The notes under the pieces: model-generated
The model's input: only the letters and a program-made list of their open reading frames with translations
What the model was told of the DNA's origin: nothing
Databases searched by the model: none
In this document: positions 14,870-22,539 of the stretch, piece after piece
Numbering within the stretch: position 1 is the stretch's first letter
Layout: every line of letters begins with the position of its first letter
Made by a program: the position numbers and the translations under genes
Source of the DNA: QNFN01 sp033722135
GTDB taxonomy: Bacteria > Pseudomonadota > Gammaproteobacteria > QNFN01
DNA length: 24,499 bases
Assembly (NCBI GenBank): GCA_033722135.1
Contig: JAWVZO010000015.1
Location: 1 to 24,499 of the forward strand
Reading direction: 5' to 3'

Positions 14870-15286
14870 TCAGTCGCGCAGGTCACTGCGCAGGAATTCG
14901 ATGATCCGCTTGCGCTCCTCGTCGCTGGCCACGCGGATCGACTTGCTCGACCCGGGCGCGAAGCGGCTCGCGTCCTTCAGGAACGCGTCGAGGTCCTCGT
15001 CGGTCCAGGTCCCGTCCTTCTCGAGCAGGGCCTGCGAGTAGACGAAGGTGTCGAGGTCGCGCGCCTTCTCGGCGCCGTAGATGTTCCAGAGGTTGGGCGC
15101 GACGCGCCGCGGGCCGCCCTTCTCGAGGCTGTGGCAGACCACGCAACGGCCGGCCGGGGTGTCGAGGCCCCACGGCTTTTCCGGGAAGCGGTACTCGCCG
15201 GCGAGGGCCGGCAGGGCCGGCAGCATGCCGAGCAGGCCAATCACGACAGGGTGCGGCCACCGGGAACGGCGTTGCGGATGCGTCAT
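14870..15286 (-). CDS. Small periplasmic c-type cytochrome lacking an axial methionine
   Basis: This 138-residue monohaem protein has a signal peptide (hydrophobic about 14-28, cleavage near ALA-G) and haem motif CVVCH, followed by KGGPRRVAPNLWNIYG, as in class I cytochromes c. In the family the sixth haem ligand comes from a PGTKM-x-F-type segment near the C-terminus; here the segment reads APGSSKSIRVASDEERKRIIEFL, with Ser in place of Met. The mature protein contains no methionine and no histidine other than the haem one. The haem may be five-coordinate or use another ligand such as Lys. The ATG at 15286 has a GGAGGT site, which decides against upstream in-frame starts. It is a monocistronic minus-strand gene between the TPM and racemase genes. 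Confidence 0.92.
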   Translation of the reverse strand: MTHPQRRSRWPHPVVIGLLGMLPALPALAGEYRFPEKPWGLDTPAGRCVVCHSLEKGGPRRVAPNLWNIYGAEKARDLDTFVYSQALLEKDGTWTDEDLDAFLKDASRFAPGSSKSIRVASDEERKRIIEFLRSDLRD

Positions 15287-15420
15287 CGTCGGGACCTCCG
15301 GGTGCGATGTGGGGCCCGGCCCCATCGCGGGACCGGGCGGTCGGGGCGGATGCTCCCAATACCCGGAAGAATAGCGGTACGATCGCCGGAATTCACGGTT
15401 TTCTCCGGAGGTGAAGCGGC

Positions 15421-16587
15421 ATGGGACCCCTGCACGGCATCAGGGTGGTGGAAATGGCCGGGATCGGCCCGGGGCCGCTCTGCGGCATGCTGCTCGCCGA
15501 CCTCGGCGCGGAGGTGGTCCTGGTCGAGCGGGCGCGCGCCAACCCCAACGCGGCCGGGCCGCTGGACAGCGCCGCGCTGGGCGACGGGGCGCTGTTCAAC
15601 CGCGGCAAGCGCTCCCTGGCCGTCGACCTCAAGGCGCCGGGGGCCCGCGAGCTGCTCCTCGACCTCGTCGCCGGGGCCGACCTGCTGATCGAGGGCTACC
15701 GGCCGGGGGTCATGGAACGGCTCGGCCTCGGCCCGGAGCCGTGCCTGGCGCGCAACCCCGCCCTGGTGTACGGACGCCTGACGGGTTGGGGGCAGGACGG
15801 GCCGCTGGCCGAACGCGCCGGGCACGATCTCAACTACATCGCCCTGAGCGGCGCCCTCCATCACGGCGGTGAACGCGCCACGCCGCCCGCGGCCCCGCCG
15901 ACGCTGGTCGGCGATGTCGGCGGCGGCACGCTGATGCTCGCCGTCGGCCTGCTCGCCGCGCTTCAGCACGCACGGGCGGGCGGAGGGGGCCAGGTGGTCG
16001 ACGCGGCGATCTGCGACGGCTCGGCGTGGATGACCACGCTGCTGCGCAGCTTCCACGCCGGCGGCGCATGGCTCACCGGGCGGGGCGAGAACGTGCTCGA
16101 CGGCGCCGCGCCCTGGTACGGCGTCTACGCCTGTGCCGACGGCCGCCACGTCACGGTCGGCGCGCTGGAGCCGGCGTTCTACCGCGAACTCGTCGGGCGC
16201 CTCGACCTCGCCGACGACCCGGACTTCGCCGACCAGCACGACCGCGCCCGCTGGCCCGCGATGCGCGAACGGCTCGCGGCGCTGTTCCGCTCGCGCCCGC
16301 GCGAGGCGTGGTGCGCGCTGTTCGCGGGCAGCGACGCCTGCTTCGCCCCGGTGCTCGACTTCGACGAGGCGCCCCGCGATCCCCACCTCGCCGCGCGCGG
16401 GACCTTCGTCGAGCACCACGGCAGACTGCAGCCGGCGCCCGCGCCGCGCTTCTCGGCCACGCCGGGCGAGCTGGGCGCGCCCCCGCCGCGACCGGGCGAA
16501 CACGGTGGCGAACTGCTCGCCGAACTCGGCTACGACCACGACAGGATCGCGGCACTCTCCGCGGCCGGCGTGGTCACAATCGACTGA
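15421..16587 (+). CDS. Alpha-methylacyl-CoA racemase (CaiB/BaiF CoA-transferase superfamily)
   Basis: The enzyme epimerises 2-methylacyl-CoA thioesters so that branched acyl chains can enter beta-oxidation. The 388-residue protein has the family III fold, with GIRVVEMAGIGPGPLCGMLLADLGAEV at the N-terminus. It has the racemase motif YGRLTGWGQDGPLAERAGHDLNY. H135 (GHDLNY), D165 (VGDVGGG) and E250 (GALEPAFY) match the catalytic His126, Asp156 and Glu241 of the Mycobacterium tuberculosis racemase with a constant offset of nine. This favours a racemase over a formyl- or succinyl-CoA transferase. A GGAGGTGAAG site precedes the ATG. The NnrU gene follows after 27 bp, so they may be co-transcribed. 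Confidence 0.94.
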   Translation: MGPLHGIRVVEMAGIGPGPLCGMLLADLGAEVVLVERARANPNAAGPLDSAALGDGALFNRGKRSLAVDLKAPGARELLLDLVAGADLLIEGYRPGVMERLGLGPEPCLARNPALVYGRLTGWGQDGPLAERAGHDLNYIALSGALHHGGERATPPAAPPTLVGDVGGGTLMLAVGLLAALQHARAGGGGQVVDAAICDGSAWMTTLLRSFHAGGAWLTGRGENVLDGAAPWYGVYACADGRHVTVGALEPAFYRELVGRLDLADDPDFADQHDRARWPAMRERLAALFRSRPREAWCALFAGSDACFAPVLDFDEAPRDPHLAARGTFVEHHGRLQPAPAPRFSATPGELGAPPPRPGEHGGELLAELGYDHDRIAALSAAGVVTID

Positions 16588-16614
16588 AGCCCCGCCACAC
16601 GGAAACCGTTCCCC

Positions 16615-17193
16615 ATGACCCCGATGCTGCTCGGCCTGGCCCTCTTCTTTGCGCCCCACGCGCTGCACCTCTTCGCGCCCGGATGGCGCACGCGAACCAT
16701 TGCGAGGGTCGGCGAACTGCCGTGGAAGGGGGGCTACGCGGCGCTGTCGCTGCTCGGCCTGGCACTGGTCGTGCACGGCTACGGCGAGGCGCGCCTGGCA
16801 CCCGACGTGGTCTGGGTGCCGCCGGCCTGGACCGGGCACCTCGCCGCGCTGCTGCTGGCGCCCGCGTTCGTGCTGCTGACCGCGGCCTACGTGCCGGGCA
16901 ACCGCATCAGGGCGCGCGTCGGCCACCCGATGGTCGCCGGGGTCGTCCTCTGGGCCCTCGCCCACCTGCTGGCCAACGGTACCGTGGCCGACCTGGTGCT
17001 GTTCGGGAGTTTCCTCGCCTGGTCCGCCGCGAGCCTCGTGGTGAAACGCCGGCGCGACCTGCGCGCTGGCACGCACCGGCCGCCGGGCACGATCTCGCGC
17101 GACGTCGTCACGGTCGTCGTCGGTCTGGGACTGTGGGCCGCCTTCGCGCTCTGGCTGCACGCCTGGCTGATCGGCGTGCGGCCGTTCGGCTGA
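16615..17193 (+). CDS. NnrU family multi-spanning membrane protein
   Basis: A 192-residue integral membrane protein with five to six hydrophobic segments (about 4-20, 39-54, 73-92, 105-121, 123-142 and 163-186). Family features are the N-terminal FFAPHALHLFAP, LPWKGGYAALSLLGLALVVHGYG, and VGHPMVAGVVLWALAHLLANGTVADLVLFGSFLAWS. NnrU was named from denitrification gene clusters and its exact role is still unclear; the family also includes the carotenoid isomerase 15-cis-zeta-carotene isomerase (Z-ISO) relatives, which bind haem b. No nitrogen-oxide genes are visible here. It ends 1 bp before the stop of the convergent patatin gene. Confidence 0.92.
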   Translation: MTPMLLGLALFFAPHALHLFAPGWRTRTIARVGELPWKGGYAALSLLGLALVVHGYGEARLAPDVVWVPPAWTGHLAALLLAPAFVLLTAAYVPGNRIRARVGHPMVAGVVLWALAHLLANGTVADLVLFGSFLAWSAASLVVKRRRDLRAGTHRPPGTISRDVVTVVVGLGLWAAFALWLHAWLIGVRPFG

Positions 17194-17194
17194 C

Positions 17195-18025
17195 TCACGC
17201 CTCGAGCCGGGTCGCCAGCTGCGCCTTGAACCGCTCGACGGCAGGCCGGGCCTGGTCGAGGACGTCCTCGACGGCGGTGAAGTCGAACGCGGCGATCCGG
17301 CTGATGCGCGGGTGCACGTAGAGATCCGGCGGCGCCCGCTCGAGCCGCCGCGCCATGTCCGCCTCGTGCATGATGTCGAACGCCCCGACCATGGCGTCGA
17401 TCAGCCCCGGCGTGGCCTCGCGTTCCGGCTCGCGGTGCTTGGCGACGTTGACGGCGATGACGACATCGCAGTCGTCCCCGAGCAGGTCGTACGGCACGTT
17501 GTTGACCATCCCCCCGTCGACCAGCACCCGCCCGTCGACCCGGGCCGGCGCGAACACCCCGGGAAACGCGCTGCTCGCGCGCAGCGCCGGCAGCAGTTCG
17601 CCCGTGTCGAAGACCACCTGCTGCGCCGACCAGAAATCGGCGGCGACGACCCGCAGCGGGATCCCGAGCGCCTCGAAGGTGCGCACCCGCAGCCCCTCGA
17701 ACAGGTAGCCGAACATCCGCTCCGCGGAGAGCAGCCCACCGCGCCCCCGCTCGAGGCCGAAGGCGTTGAGCCAGAGCCGCAGCTGCGCGCGCTTGTCGAG
17801 GAGGTCGGAGAGGCGGTCGCCGCGGGCGACGATGTGGCGCATGCACAGCGAGCGCATCTCGCGGCCGCTCAGGCCGGAGGCGTAGGCCGCGCCGACGATG
17901 GCGCCGATGCTGGTCCCGGCGATCCGCACCGGGCGCACCCCGAGTTCGTCGAGCGCCTCGAGCACCGGGACATGGGCCAGGCCGCGCACGCCGCCGCCAC
18001 CGAGAGCAATGCCGATCCGTTTCAT
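17195..18025 (-). CDS. Patatin-like phospholipase (RssA type)
   Basis: A 276-residue serine acyl hydrolase of the patatin family. The oxyanion motif GGGGVRGLAH (9-18), nucleophile motif GTSIG with S39, and VDGGMVNN with D170 make up the Ser-Asp dyad. SSAFPGVFAPARVDGRVLVDGG is the usual block before the Asp. The length and lack of a signal peptide or barrel fit the bacterial RssA/YchK group, cytosolic or membrane-associated enzymes that cleave acyl chains from phospholipids; the physiological substrate is mostly unknown. The ATG at 18025 gives the family start MKRIGIALGGGG. It may be transcribed together with the upstream DUF6494/DUF971 genes, from which it is separated by 92 bp. Confidence 0.95.
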   Translation of the reverse strand: MKRIGIALGGGGVRGLAHVPVLEALDELGVRPVRIAGTSIGAIVGAAYASGLSGREMRSLCMRHIVARGDRLSDLLDKRAQLRLWLNAFGLERGRGGLLSAERMFGYLFEGLRVRTFEALGIPLRVVAADFWSAQQVVFDTGELLPALRASSAFPGVFAPARVDGRVLVDGGMVNNVPYDLLGDDCDVVIAVNVAKHREPEREATPGLIDAMVGAFDIMHEADMARRLERAPPDLYVHPRISRIAAFDFTAVEDVLDQARPAVERFKAQLATRLEA

Positions 18026-18117
18026 GCTGCCCCCAGGCTGCCGTTCCCATTATGTTTCGCCGGAACCCAACCCGGGGCGGGATCCAGATCGGGACCGGGC
18101 ACGGCGCGCGAACCGGG

Positions 18118-18483
18118 TCAGTCCGGATCGCGCGCGAGGCCCGCCTCGTCGAGGCGGGCGAGGTAGTCGGCCCACTTCCGCTCGCGGTTCAGGGCGAGGT
18201 CGAGAAGCTGCTTCCAGTCGAAGATCCCGTTGCGGTGGCCGTCGCTGAACACGAGCCGCACCGCGTAGTTCCCCACCCGCTCGACCGCCTCGATGGTCAC
18301 GTCCCGCTTGCCGGCCACCGTCACGCGCCCCTGCCCGCGGTGGCCGCGCACGTCGGCGGACGGGGCGTGGGTGCGCAGGTACTCGGCGGCGAGCTCGAAA
18401 CGCGCCCCGTTGGGGTAGTCGAGCGTCAGCGCGCGCCGATCGCCGGAGACCGCGATCCGCTCAGGAGCCGGGAGCCGGCTCAC
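18118..18483 (-). CDS. DUF971 domain protein
   Basis: This 121-residue protein consists of one DUF971 domain: LTLDYPNGARFELAAEYLR, APSADVRGH and VGNYAVRLVFSDGHRNGIFDW (about 70-90) are the diagnostic blocks. The domain also forms the N-terminus of gamma-butyrobetaine hydroxylase, where it binds zinc, and is attached to the Fe-S carrier HCF101 in plants. The stand-alone form has been loosely linked to iron-sulphur or cofactor work. The GTG start overlaps the stop of the DUF6494 gene (GTGA), so translation is coupled. The DUF6494/DUF971 pair recurs in proteobacteria as far as I recall. Confidence 0.92.
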   Translation of the reverse strand: MSRLPAPERIAVSGDRRALTLDYPNGARFELAAEYLRTHAPSADVRGHRGQGRVTVAGKRDVTIEAVERVGNYAVRLVFSDGHRNGIFDWKQLLDLALNRERKWADYLARLDEAGLARDPD

Positions 18484-18686
18484 TCGAGACGGATCTCGCC
18501 CTCGATGTCGATCTCCAGCGCCGTGCCCGGCATCACCAGCGTCACCTTGACCGGCAGCGACTCGTTGCCCTCGAGCCCGCCGCTGTCCAGCGCACCGCGG
18601 ACCGACTTCTCGATCTCGCGCTGCGAGGTGACGCCGACGGTCTTGAGGAACTTGCGGATCGACATGTTGAAGGTCTCTTCGTTCAT
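18480..18686 (-). CDS. DUF6494 family small protein
   Basis: The 68-residue soluble protein begins MNEETFNMSIRKFLKTVGVTSQREIE and ends in EIDIEGEIRLE, the features I associate with DUF6494. It has no cysteine or signal peptide. The function is unknown. Two in-frame ATG codons compete: 18692 lies only 3 bases after the GGAG site, while 18686 lies 9 bases after it and gives the usual MNEETF start, so 18686 is chosen. The gene is coupled by a GTGA overlap to the DUF971 gene, which suggests the two proteins work together. Confidence 0.87.
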   Translation of the reverse strand: MNEETFNMSIRKFLKTVGVTSQREIEKSVRGALDSGGLEGNESLPVKVTLVMPGTALEIDIEGEIRLE

Positions 18687-18799
18687 TCGCATTCACTCCG
18701 TCGATTTCGCCGGATGGCCCGGCCGCCTGCCCACCAGTGTAGTCACGCCACCTCGCGGCTGGGATACTCGTCCCCCCGGATGATTCGAGGAGCGACACC

Positions 18800-20152
18800 A
18801 TGACCGAGCGTCTCAGCGACACCGAGACGACCCGCGACCTGGCCGCGTTCGCGGTCGACACGCGGTCCGGATCGCTGCCGGACGGGGCGGTCGACACCGC
18901 CCGGCTGTCGCTGTTCGACGCCTGCGCCGTCGCCCTGGCCGGGCGGGACGAGCCGGTGGCGCGAACGGTCCGCGCCCTGGTCGGGCGGGAGGGCGGGCGC
19001 GCCGAGGCGACCGTCGTCGGCGGCGACGCGCGCCTGCCGGCACGCGCCGCGGCCCTCGCCAACGGCACCGCCTGCCACGCCCTCGACTACGACGACACCC
19101 ACTTCGGCCACATCGGCCATCCGACCGCAGCCGTGTTACCTGCCGCGCTGGCGGTGGCCGAGGCGCGGGACGCCACTGGCGCGGACTTCCTCGCGGCCTA
19201 CCTCATCGGGGTGGAGAGCGCGTGCCGCCTCGGCGCCGCGCTGGGCCCGGAGCACTACCGGCACGGGTTCCACCAGACGGCGACGTCCGGCGCGTTCGGC
19301 GCGACGGCCGCCTGCGCGCGGCTGCTCGGCCTCGACCACGACACGACCCGCCACGCGCTCGGGCTGGCCGCGACTCGTGCGTCGGGGCTGAAATCACAGT
19401 TCGGGACCATGGGCAAGCCGTTCCACGCCGGGATGGCCGCGGCGAACGGGGTCGAGGCCGCGCTGCTCGCCGAACTCGGCTTCGTGTCGCGTCCCGACGG
19501 CATCGAGTGCGCCCAGGGTTTCGCGGCCACCCACGCTGCCGCGCTGCGCACCGTCGAGGTGCCGGCGGACCGCTACCTGTTCGAGACGGTGCAGCACAAG
19601 CTCCACGCCTGCTGCCACGGCACCCATGCGGCGCTCGAGGCGCTGCTGGCGCTGCGCCGGGACCACGCGATCGAGGCCGGTCAGGTGCGCGCCGTCGAGA
19701 TCGCGACCCACCCCACCTGGCTGCGCGTCTGCGATCTCCCTGAACCGGCCACCGGCCTCGAGGCGAAGTTCAGCTACCGGCTCACCGCCGCCTTCGCGCT
19801 GACGGGGATCGACACCGCGGCGCTGACCAGCTTCACCGAAACGCACTGCGACCGGCCGGACCTCGTCGCGCTGCGCGACCGGGTGCGGGTGGTGGACGTG
19901 GCGTCGCTCGCCGAGACCGCGGCGCGCGTGACGCTGGAGCTCGCGGACGGGCGGCAGCTCGTGGCGGAGCACGACCTCGCCGATCCCTTGCCCTTCGCTG
20001 CGCGGCGCGACAAGCTGCGCGCGAAGGCGGCCACGCTGCTCGGGGAGGCGCCCGCGGAGGCGCTCTGGACGACACTCGAGCGCCTCGAATCGGGACCGGT
20101 GGGCGCGCTGGCGGCGCACCTCGACGGAACCGGGAGCGGTATGGGGTCCTAG
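18800..20152 (+). CDS. MmgE/PrpD family protein
   Basis: The family includes 2-methylcitrate dehydratase (PrpD), cis-aconitate decarboxylase and related lyases. The 450-residue protein has the family blocks: HALDYDDTHFGHIGHPTAAVLPAALA (about 94-119), HGFHQTATSGAFGATAACARLLGLD (about 154-178), GTMGKPFHAGMAAANGVEAALLAELGF (about 207-230) and KLHACCHGTHAALEALLAL (about 271-289). The His, Lys and Asp residues used by cis-aconitate decarboxylase have counterparts in these blocks. No prpB, prpC or acnD lies nearby, so it is not assigned to the methylcitrate cycle. It may act on another dicarboxylate or tricarboxylate in this catabolism-rich region. A GAGGAG site precedes the ATG. It shares a CTAG stop palindrome with the convergent gene. 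Confidence 0.92.
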   Translation: MTERLSDTETTRDLAAFAVDTRSGSLPDGAVDTARLSLFDACAVALAGRDEPVARTVRALVGREGGRAEATVVGGDARLPARAAALANGTACHALDYDDTHFGHIGHPTAAVLPAALAVAEARDATGADFLAAYLIGVESACRLGAALGPEHYRHGFHQTATSGAFGATAACARLLGLDHDTTRHALGLAATRASGLKSQFGTMGKPFHAGMAAANGVEAALLAELGFVSRPDGIECAQGFAATHAAALRTVEVPADRYLFETVQHKLHACCHGTHAALEALLALRRDHAIEAGQVRAVEIATHPTWLRVCDLPEPATGLEAKFSYRLTAAFALTGIDTAALTSFTETHCDRPDLVALRDRVRVVDVASLAETAARVTLELADGRQLVAEHDLADPLPFAARRDKLRAKAATLLGEAPAEALWTTLERLESGPVGALAAHLDGTGSGMGS

Positions 20153-21078
20153 CCCGTGCGCGCGGAGCCGCCCTGCTCGAGGACGCGCTTGCGCAGCTTG
20201 ATCGCCTCGCAGTTGTCGAGGTAATTCCTCAGGCTCTTGGCCATCGGCACCCGCGTGCCCGCGATGTAGCTGACCAGCAGCATCCCCCTCCTCTGCAGGC
20301 GGTAGGCGTCGTCGATCAACATCCTCCAGGCAAGGTCCGACTCGTCGGAGCGGCGCGCGGTGAGCACCGCGAGCGCCTCGCGCGTTGCCACGTAGCGGGG
20401 CCAGATCTGGAAGTTGTCGGGATCGCTCTTGGCGGTATCGCAGACCTGCTGGCAGACCACGCGGTAGGCGTCGATCGCCGGGACGAAGCTCGTGAAGCCG
20501 AACGCGTCGGCGATCTCGGTCATCGCCCGGCAGATGCTGTCGATGTCGCGCATCGCCCAGGCGATCTTGATGTAGCGGGTCTCGTAGAACTCCCCGATCG
20601 GCATCAGGAACGCCTTCATCGGTTCGCCCCAGAGCTCGTCGACCCCCTCCTCGCCGCTGAAGTGCTTGACCTGCCTGCCGAGGTCGAGCGCCTCCTGGAA
20701 GCACTCGCCGCACTGCTTCATCAGCTCGTTGTCGGGGCCGATGGCGATGCCCTGGTTCTCGAGTTCCACGATCGAGGTGAAGATGTCGGTCGCGCGGTTG
20801 AACAGCGCGCCGGCGAGCATCGCCGCGTTGACCCGCTTGCGGGCCGGGTCGGTCTCGTCCCGGTACGCCTCGCGGGCCAGCTCGAGGTAGCTCCCCGGGG
20901 TGTTGATCCCCTCCTCGGTGTGATGGAAGGCGCGGCGGGTCAGCCGCATGATCAGCTTCTTCTTCTCCTCGAGGGTCTCCGGGGGCGGCGCGTACCAGCG
21001 CACCCAGTAGCCCTCATAGAAGATCCGCGTCTCGCCGTCCAGCTCCCGGCGGGTGCCGTTCTCGGGCATCTGAATCAT
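20149..21078 (-). CDS. Conserved-looking hypothetical protein, all-helical, cytosolic
   Basis: I do not recognise this 309-residue protein. It is acidic at the start and predicted largely helical (for example LEEKKKLIMRLTRRAF, LARKRV-type amphipathic stretches and KAFLMPIGEFYETRYIKIAWAM), with tryptophans in GYWVRWYAPPP near the N-terminus. Cysteines at 123, 126, 183, 209, 213 and 290 include one CxxC pair. There is no signal peptide or membrane segment. Codon use is like that of its neighbours. The ATG at 21078 has a CGGAG site 7 bases upstream; the frame is open further up but without support. The stop lies in a CTAG tetramer that is also the stop of the convergent MmgE/PrpD gene. The function is unknown. 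Confidence 0.85.
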   Translation of the reverse strand: MIQMPENGTRRELDGETRIFYEGYWVRWYAPPPETLEEKKKLIMRLTRRAFHHTEEGINTPGSYLELAREAYRDETDPARKRVNAAMLAGALFNRATDIFTSIVELENQGIAIGPDNELMKQCGECFQEALDLGRQVKHFSGEEGVDELWGEPMKAFLMPIGEFYETRYIKIAWAMRDIDSICRAMTEIADAFGFTSFVPAIDAYRVVCQQVCDTAKSDPDNFQIWPRYVATREALAVLTARRSDESDLAWRMLIDDAYRLQRRGMLLVSYIAGTRVPMAKSLRNYLDNCEAIKLRKRVLEQGGSARTG

Positions 21079-21193
21079 GAGCCGCTCCGGGCTGCGCGGC
21101 CGCTTCGGGCCGCAGCGGGGCGCCATCCTACGCCTCTCTCGCTCCCGTTCCTAGCCTGCCGGCCGGCCGGGGGCGCCCGGCGGGCCACTCGCC

Positions 21194-21370
21194 TCAGCAG
21201 ATGACGGCGTGATCCGTCTCCGGTGCCCTGCGTGCGGGGCGCAGGCGGCGGACCAGCGCGCGCAGGGCGGTGGCAATGAACTCGCTGCGCATGCGGCGGC
21301 CGCGGGCGATGTAGGCCTCGATTTCCTCAGGAGTGATCTCTTCGGCAGGTATGGGGTTCTCGGTTTCCAT
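21194..21370 (-). CDS. Small protein of the RSP_7527-like type
   Basis: The 58-residue protein has an acidic N-terminal half (ENPIPAEEITPEEIEAYIARG) and a basic amphipathic C-terminal helix (RRMRSEFIATALRALVRRLRPARR). This layout is like the short alphaproteobacterial and gammaproteobacterial RSP_7527-type proteins and recalls the arginine-rich helices of DUF1127 proteins, some of which bind RNA. The frame is open up to an ATG at 21442, but that codon has no ribosome binding site; the ATG at 21370 has AAGGAG at 21379-21384 with an 8-base spacing and is chosen. Family membership is from memory of the motif and is tentative. It is divergent from the LysR gene. Confidence 0.72.
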   Translation of the reverse strand: METENPIPAEEITPEEIEAYIARGRRMRSEFIATALRALVRRLRPARRAPETDHAVIC

Positions 21371-21445
21371 GACGGGCTCTCCTTCAATCTGGTCGCGCAC
21401 CGGATGTGCGTTGTCGATGGCGTCATGGTAGTTGTTGCCCATTGA

Positions 21446-21474
21446 TTGATTAATACCCTATTCACTCATATTAT
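21446..21474 (+). promoter_or_regulatory. Promoter of the LysR-type regulator gene
   Basis: TTGATT (21446-21451) and TATTAT (21469-21474) are separated by exactly 17 bases in the AT-rich divergent gap, predicting a start near 21481 and a 30-base leader. LysR proteins usually repress their own gene from such sites. No clear T-N11-A dyad could be singled out. Confidence 0.5.
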
Positions 21475-21510
21475 TTGTTCCAGTTAGTCACAAATATCCG
21501 GGGCCGATCC

Positions 21511-22440
21511 ATGGACAAGATCAGCGAGATGACCATGTTCGCGCGGACCGTCAGCGAGGGGAGCTTCTCCGCCGCCGCGCGCGCCCTGAAGCTGACCCCG
21601 TCGGCGGTCAGCAAGCAGGTGAGCCGGCTCGAGGATCGCCTCGGGGCCCGCCTGCTCAACCGGACCACCCGCCGCCTGAGCCTCACCGAGGAGGGGCGCG
21701 CCTTCCACGCCCGCTGCGAGCAGATCCTCGCCGAGATCGAGGAGGCCGAGACCGCGGTAACCGAGTTGCACGCGGCGCCGCGCGGCACGTTGCGGATCGC
21801 TGCCGCGGTCGCCTTCTTCAACCACCAGGTGATGCCGCTGCTCCCGGAGTTCCTCGCGCGCTACCCGGAGGTGCGCTTCGACCTGGTGATGACCGACCGC
21901 GAGGTGGACATGGTCGACGAGCGTATCGACGTCGCGATCCGCTTCGGCCAGATGCGCGAGTCGACGCTGATCGCCCGCCGGCTGGCGGTGAGCCGGCGGG
22001 TGATCTGCGCCGCCCCGTCCTACCTCGAACGCCACGGCACGCCGCGCACGCCGGCCGACCTGGTCGACCACAACTGCCTGACGCTCTCGACCCGGCCCGA
22101 GTTCAACGTCTGGGAGTTCGGCGACCGCCCCGAGGACCGGATGCGGGTCGACGGCAACCTGGAGGTCAGCCAGGCCGACGCGCTCTACGACGCCTGCCTG
22201 GCGGGCATCGGCCTGGCGCGGGTGGCCGGCTACCTGGTCGAGGCGGACCTCAAGGCGGGGCGGCTGGTGACGGTCCTCGAGGGCCAGCTCAGGGAGGAGT
22301 CGACGCTCTACGTGGCCTACCCGCACCGGCGCCACCTGTCGCCGAAGGTGCGCGCCTTCGTCGACTTCCTGGTCGCGAAATTCACGCCGGTGCCGCCATG
22401 GGCATCCGCACCGACACCCTCCCCTGGCGCGGAAGCGTGA
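21511..22440 (+). CDS. LysR family transcriptional regulator
   Basis: A 309-residue regulator. The N-terminal winged helix (MDKISEMTMFARTVSEGSFSAAARALKLTPSAVSKQVSRLEDRLGARLLNRTTRRLSLTEEG, helix-turn-helix about 18-37) is joined by a linker helix to a periplasmic-binding-protein-like effector domain (from about 90: GTLRIAAAVAFFNHQVMPLLPEFLARYP). ALYDACLAGIGLARVAGYLVEADLKAGRLV is the usual block before the C-terminus. The ATG at 21511 is chosen because it starts the domain. Its neighbour mmsA and an omega-aminotransferase suggest control of beta-alanine or related amino-acid breakdown, as in pseudomonads, where a LysR gene lies beside these two enzymes. It converges on mmsA, so this is inference. 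Confidence 0.93.
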   Translation: MDKISEMTMFARTVSEGSFSAAARALKLTPSAVSKQVSRLEDRLGARLLNRTTRRLSLTEEGRAFHARCEQILAEIEEAETAVTELHAAPRGTLRIAAAVAFFNHQVMPLLPEFLARYPEVRFDLVMTDREVDMVDERIDVAIRFGQMRESTLIARRLAVSRRVICAAPSYLERHGTPRTPADLVDHNCLTLSTRPEFNVWEFGDRPEDRMRVDGNLEVSQADALYDACLAGIGLARVAGYLVEADLKAGRLVTVLEGQLREESTLYVAYPHRRHLSPKVRAFVDFLVAKFTPVPPWASAPTPSPGAEA

Positions 22441-22446
22441 GCGGGT

Positions 22447-22504
22447 CCGGGGCGATCCTCGCGCACCGGCACGCCGGTGGACCTTCGCCCGGAGCGGGCC
22501 CCGG
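22447..22504. repeat. GC-rich nested inverted repeats between lysR and mmsA
   Basis: CCGGGGC (22447-22453) pairs with GCCCCGG (22498-22504), and inside lies CACCGG (22464-22469) with CCGGTG (22474-22479) around a CACG loop. The gap separates two convergent genes, so a bidirectional transcription barrier is plausible. There is no T tract on either strand. Confidence 0.3.
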
Positions 22505-22539
22505 ATCGCGGTGCCCGCACCCGGGAGGTCCGGCAGCGG

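Noticed and set aside
15283..17160. A 625-codon minus-strand open frame across the racemase and NnrU genes
   Set aside because: It has no recognisable domain or signal, and covers two well-identified plus-strand genes and the cytochrome leader. It is an antisense shadow.
18800..20152. Assignment of the MmgE/PrpD protein as PrpD of the methylcitrate cycle
   Set aside because: There are no prpB, prpC or acnD neighbours, and the family is functionally broad, so only the family name is supported.
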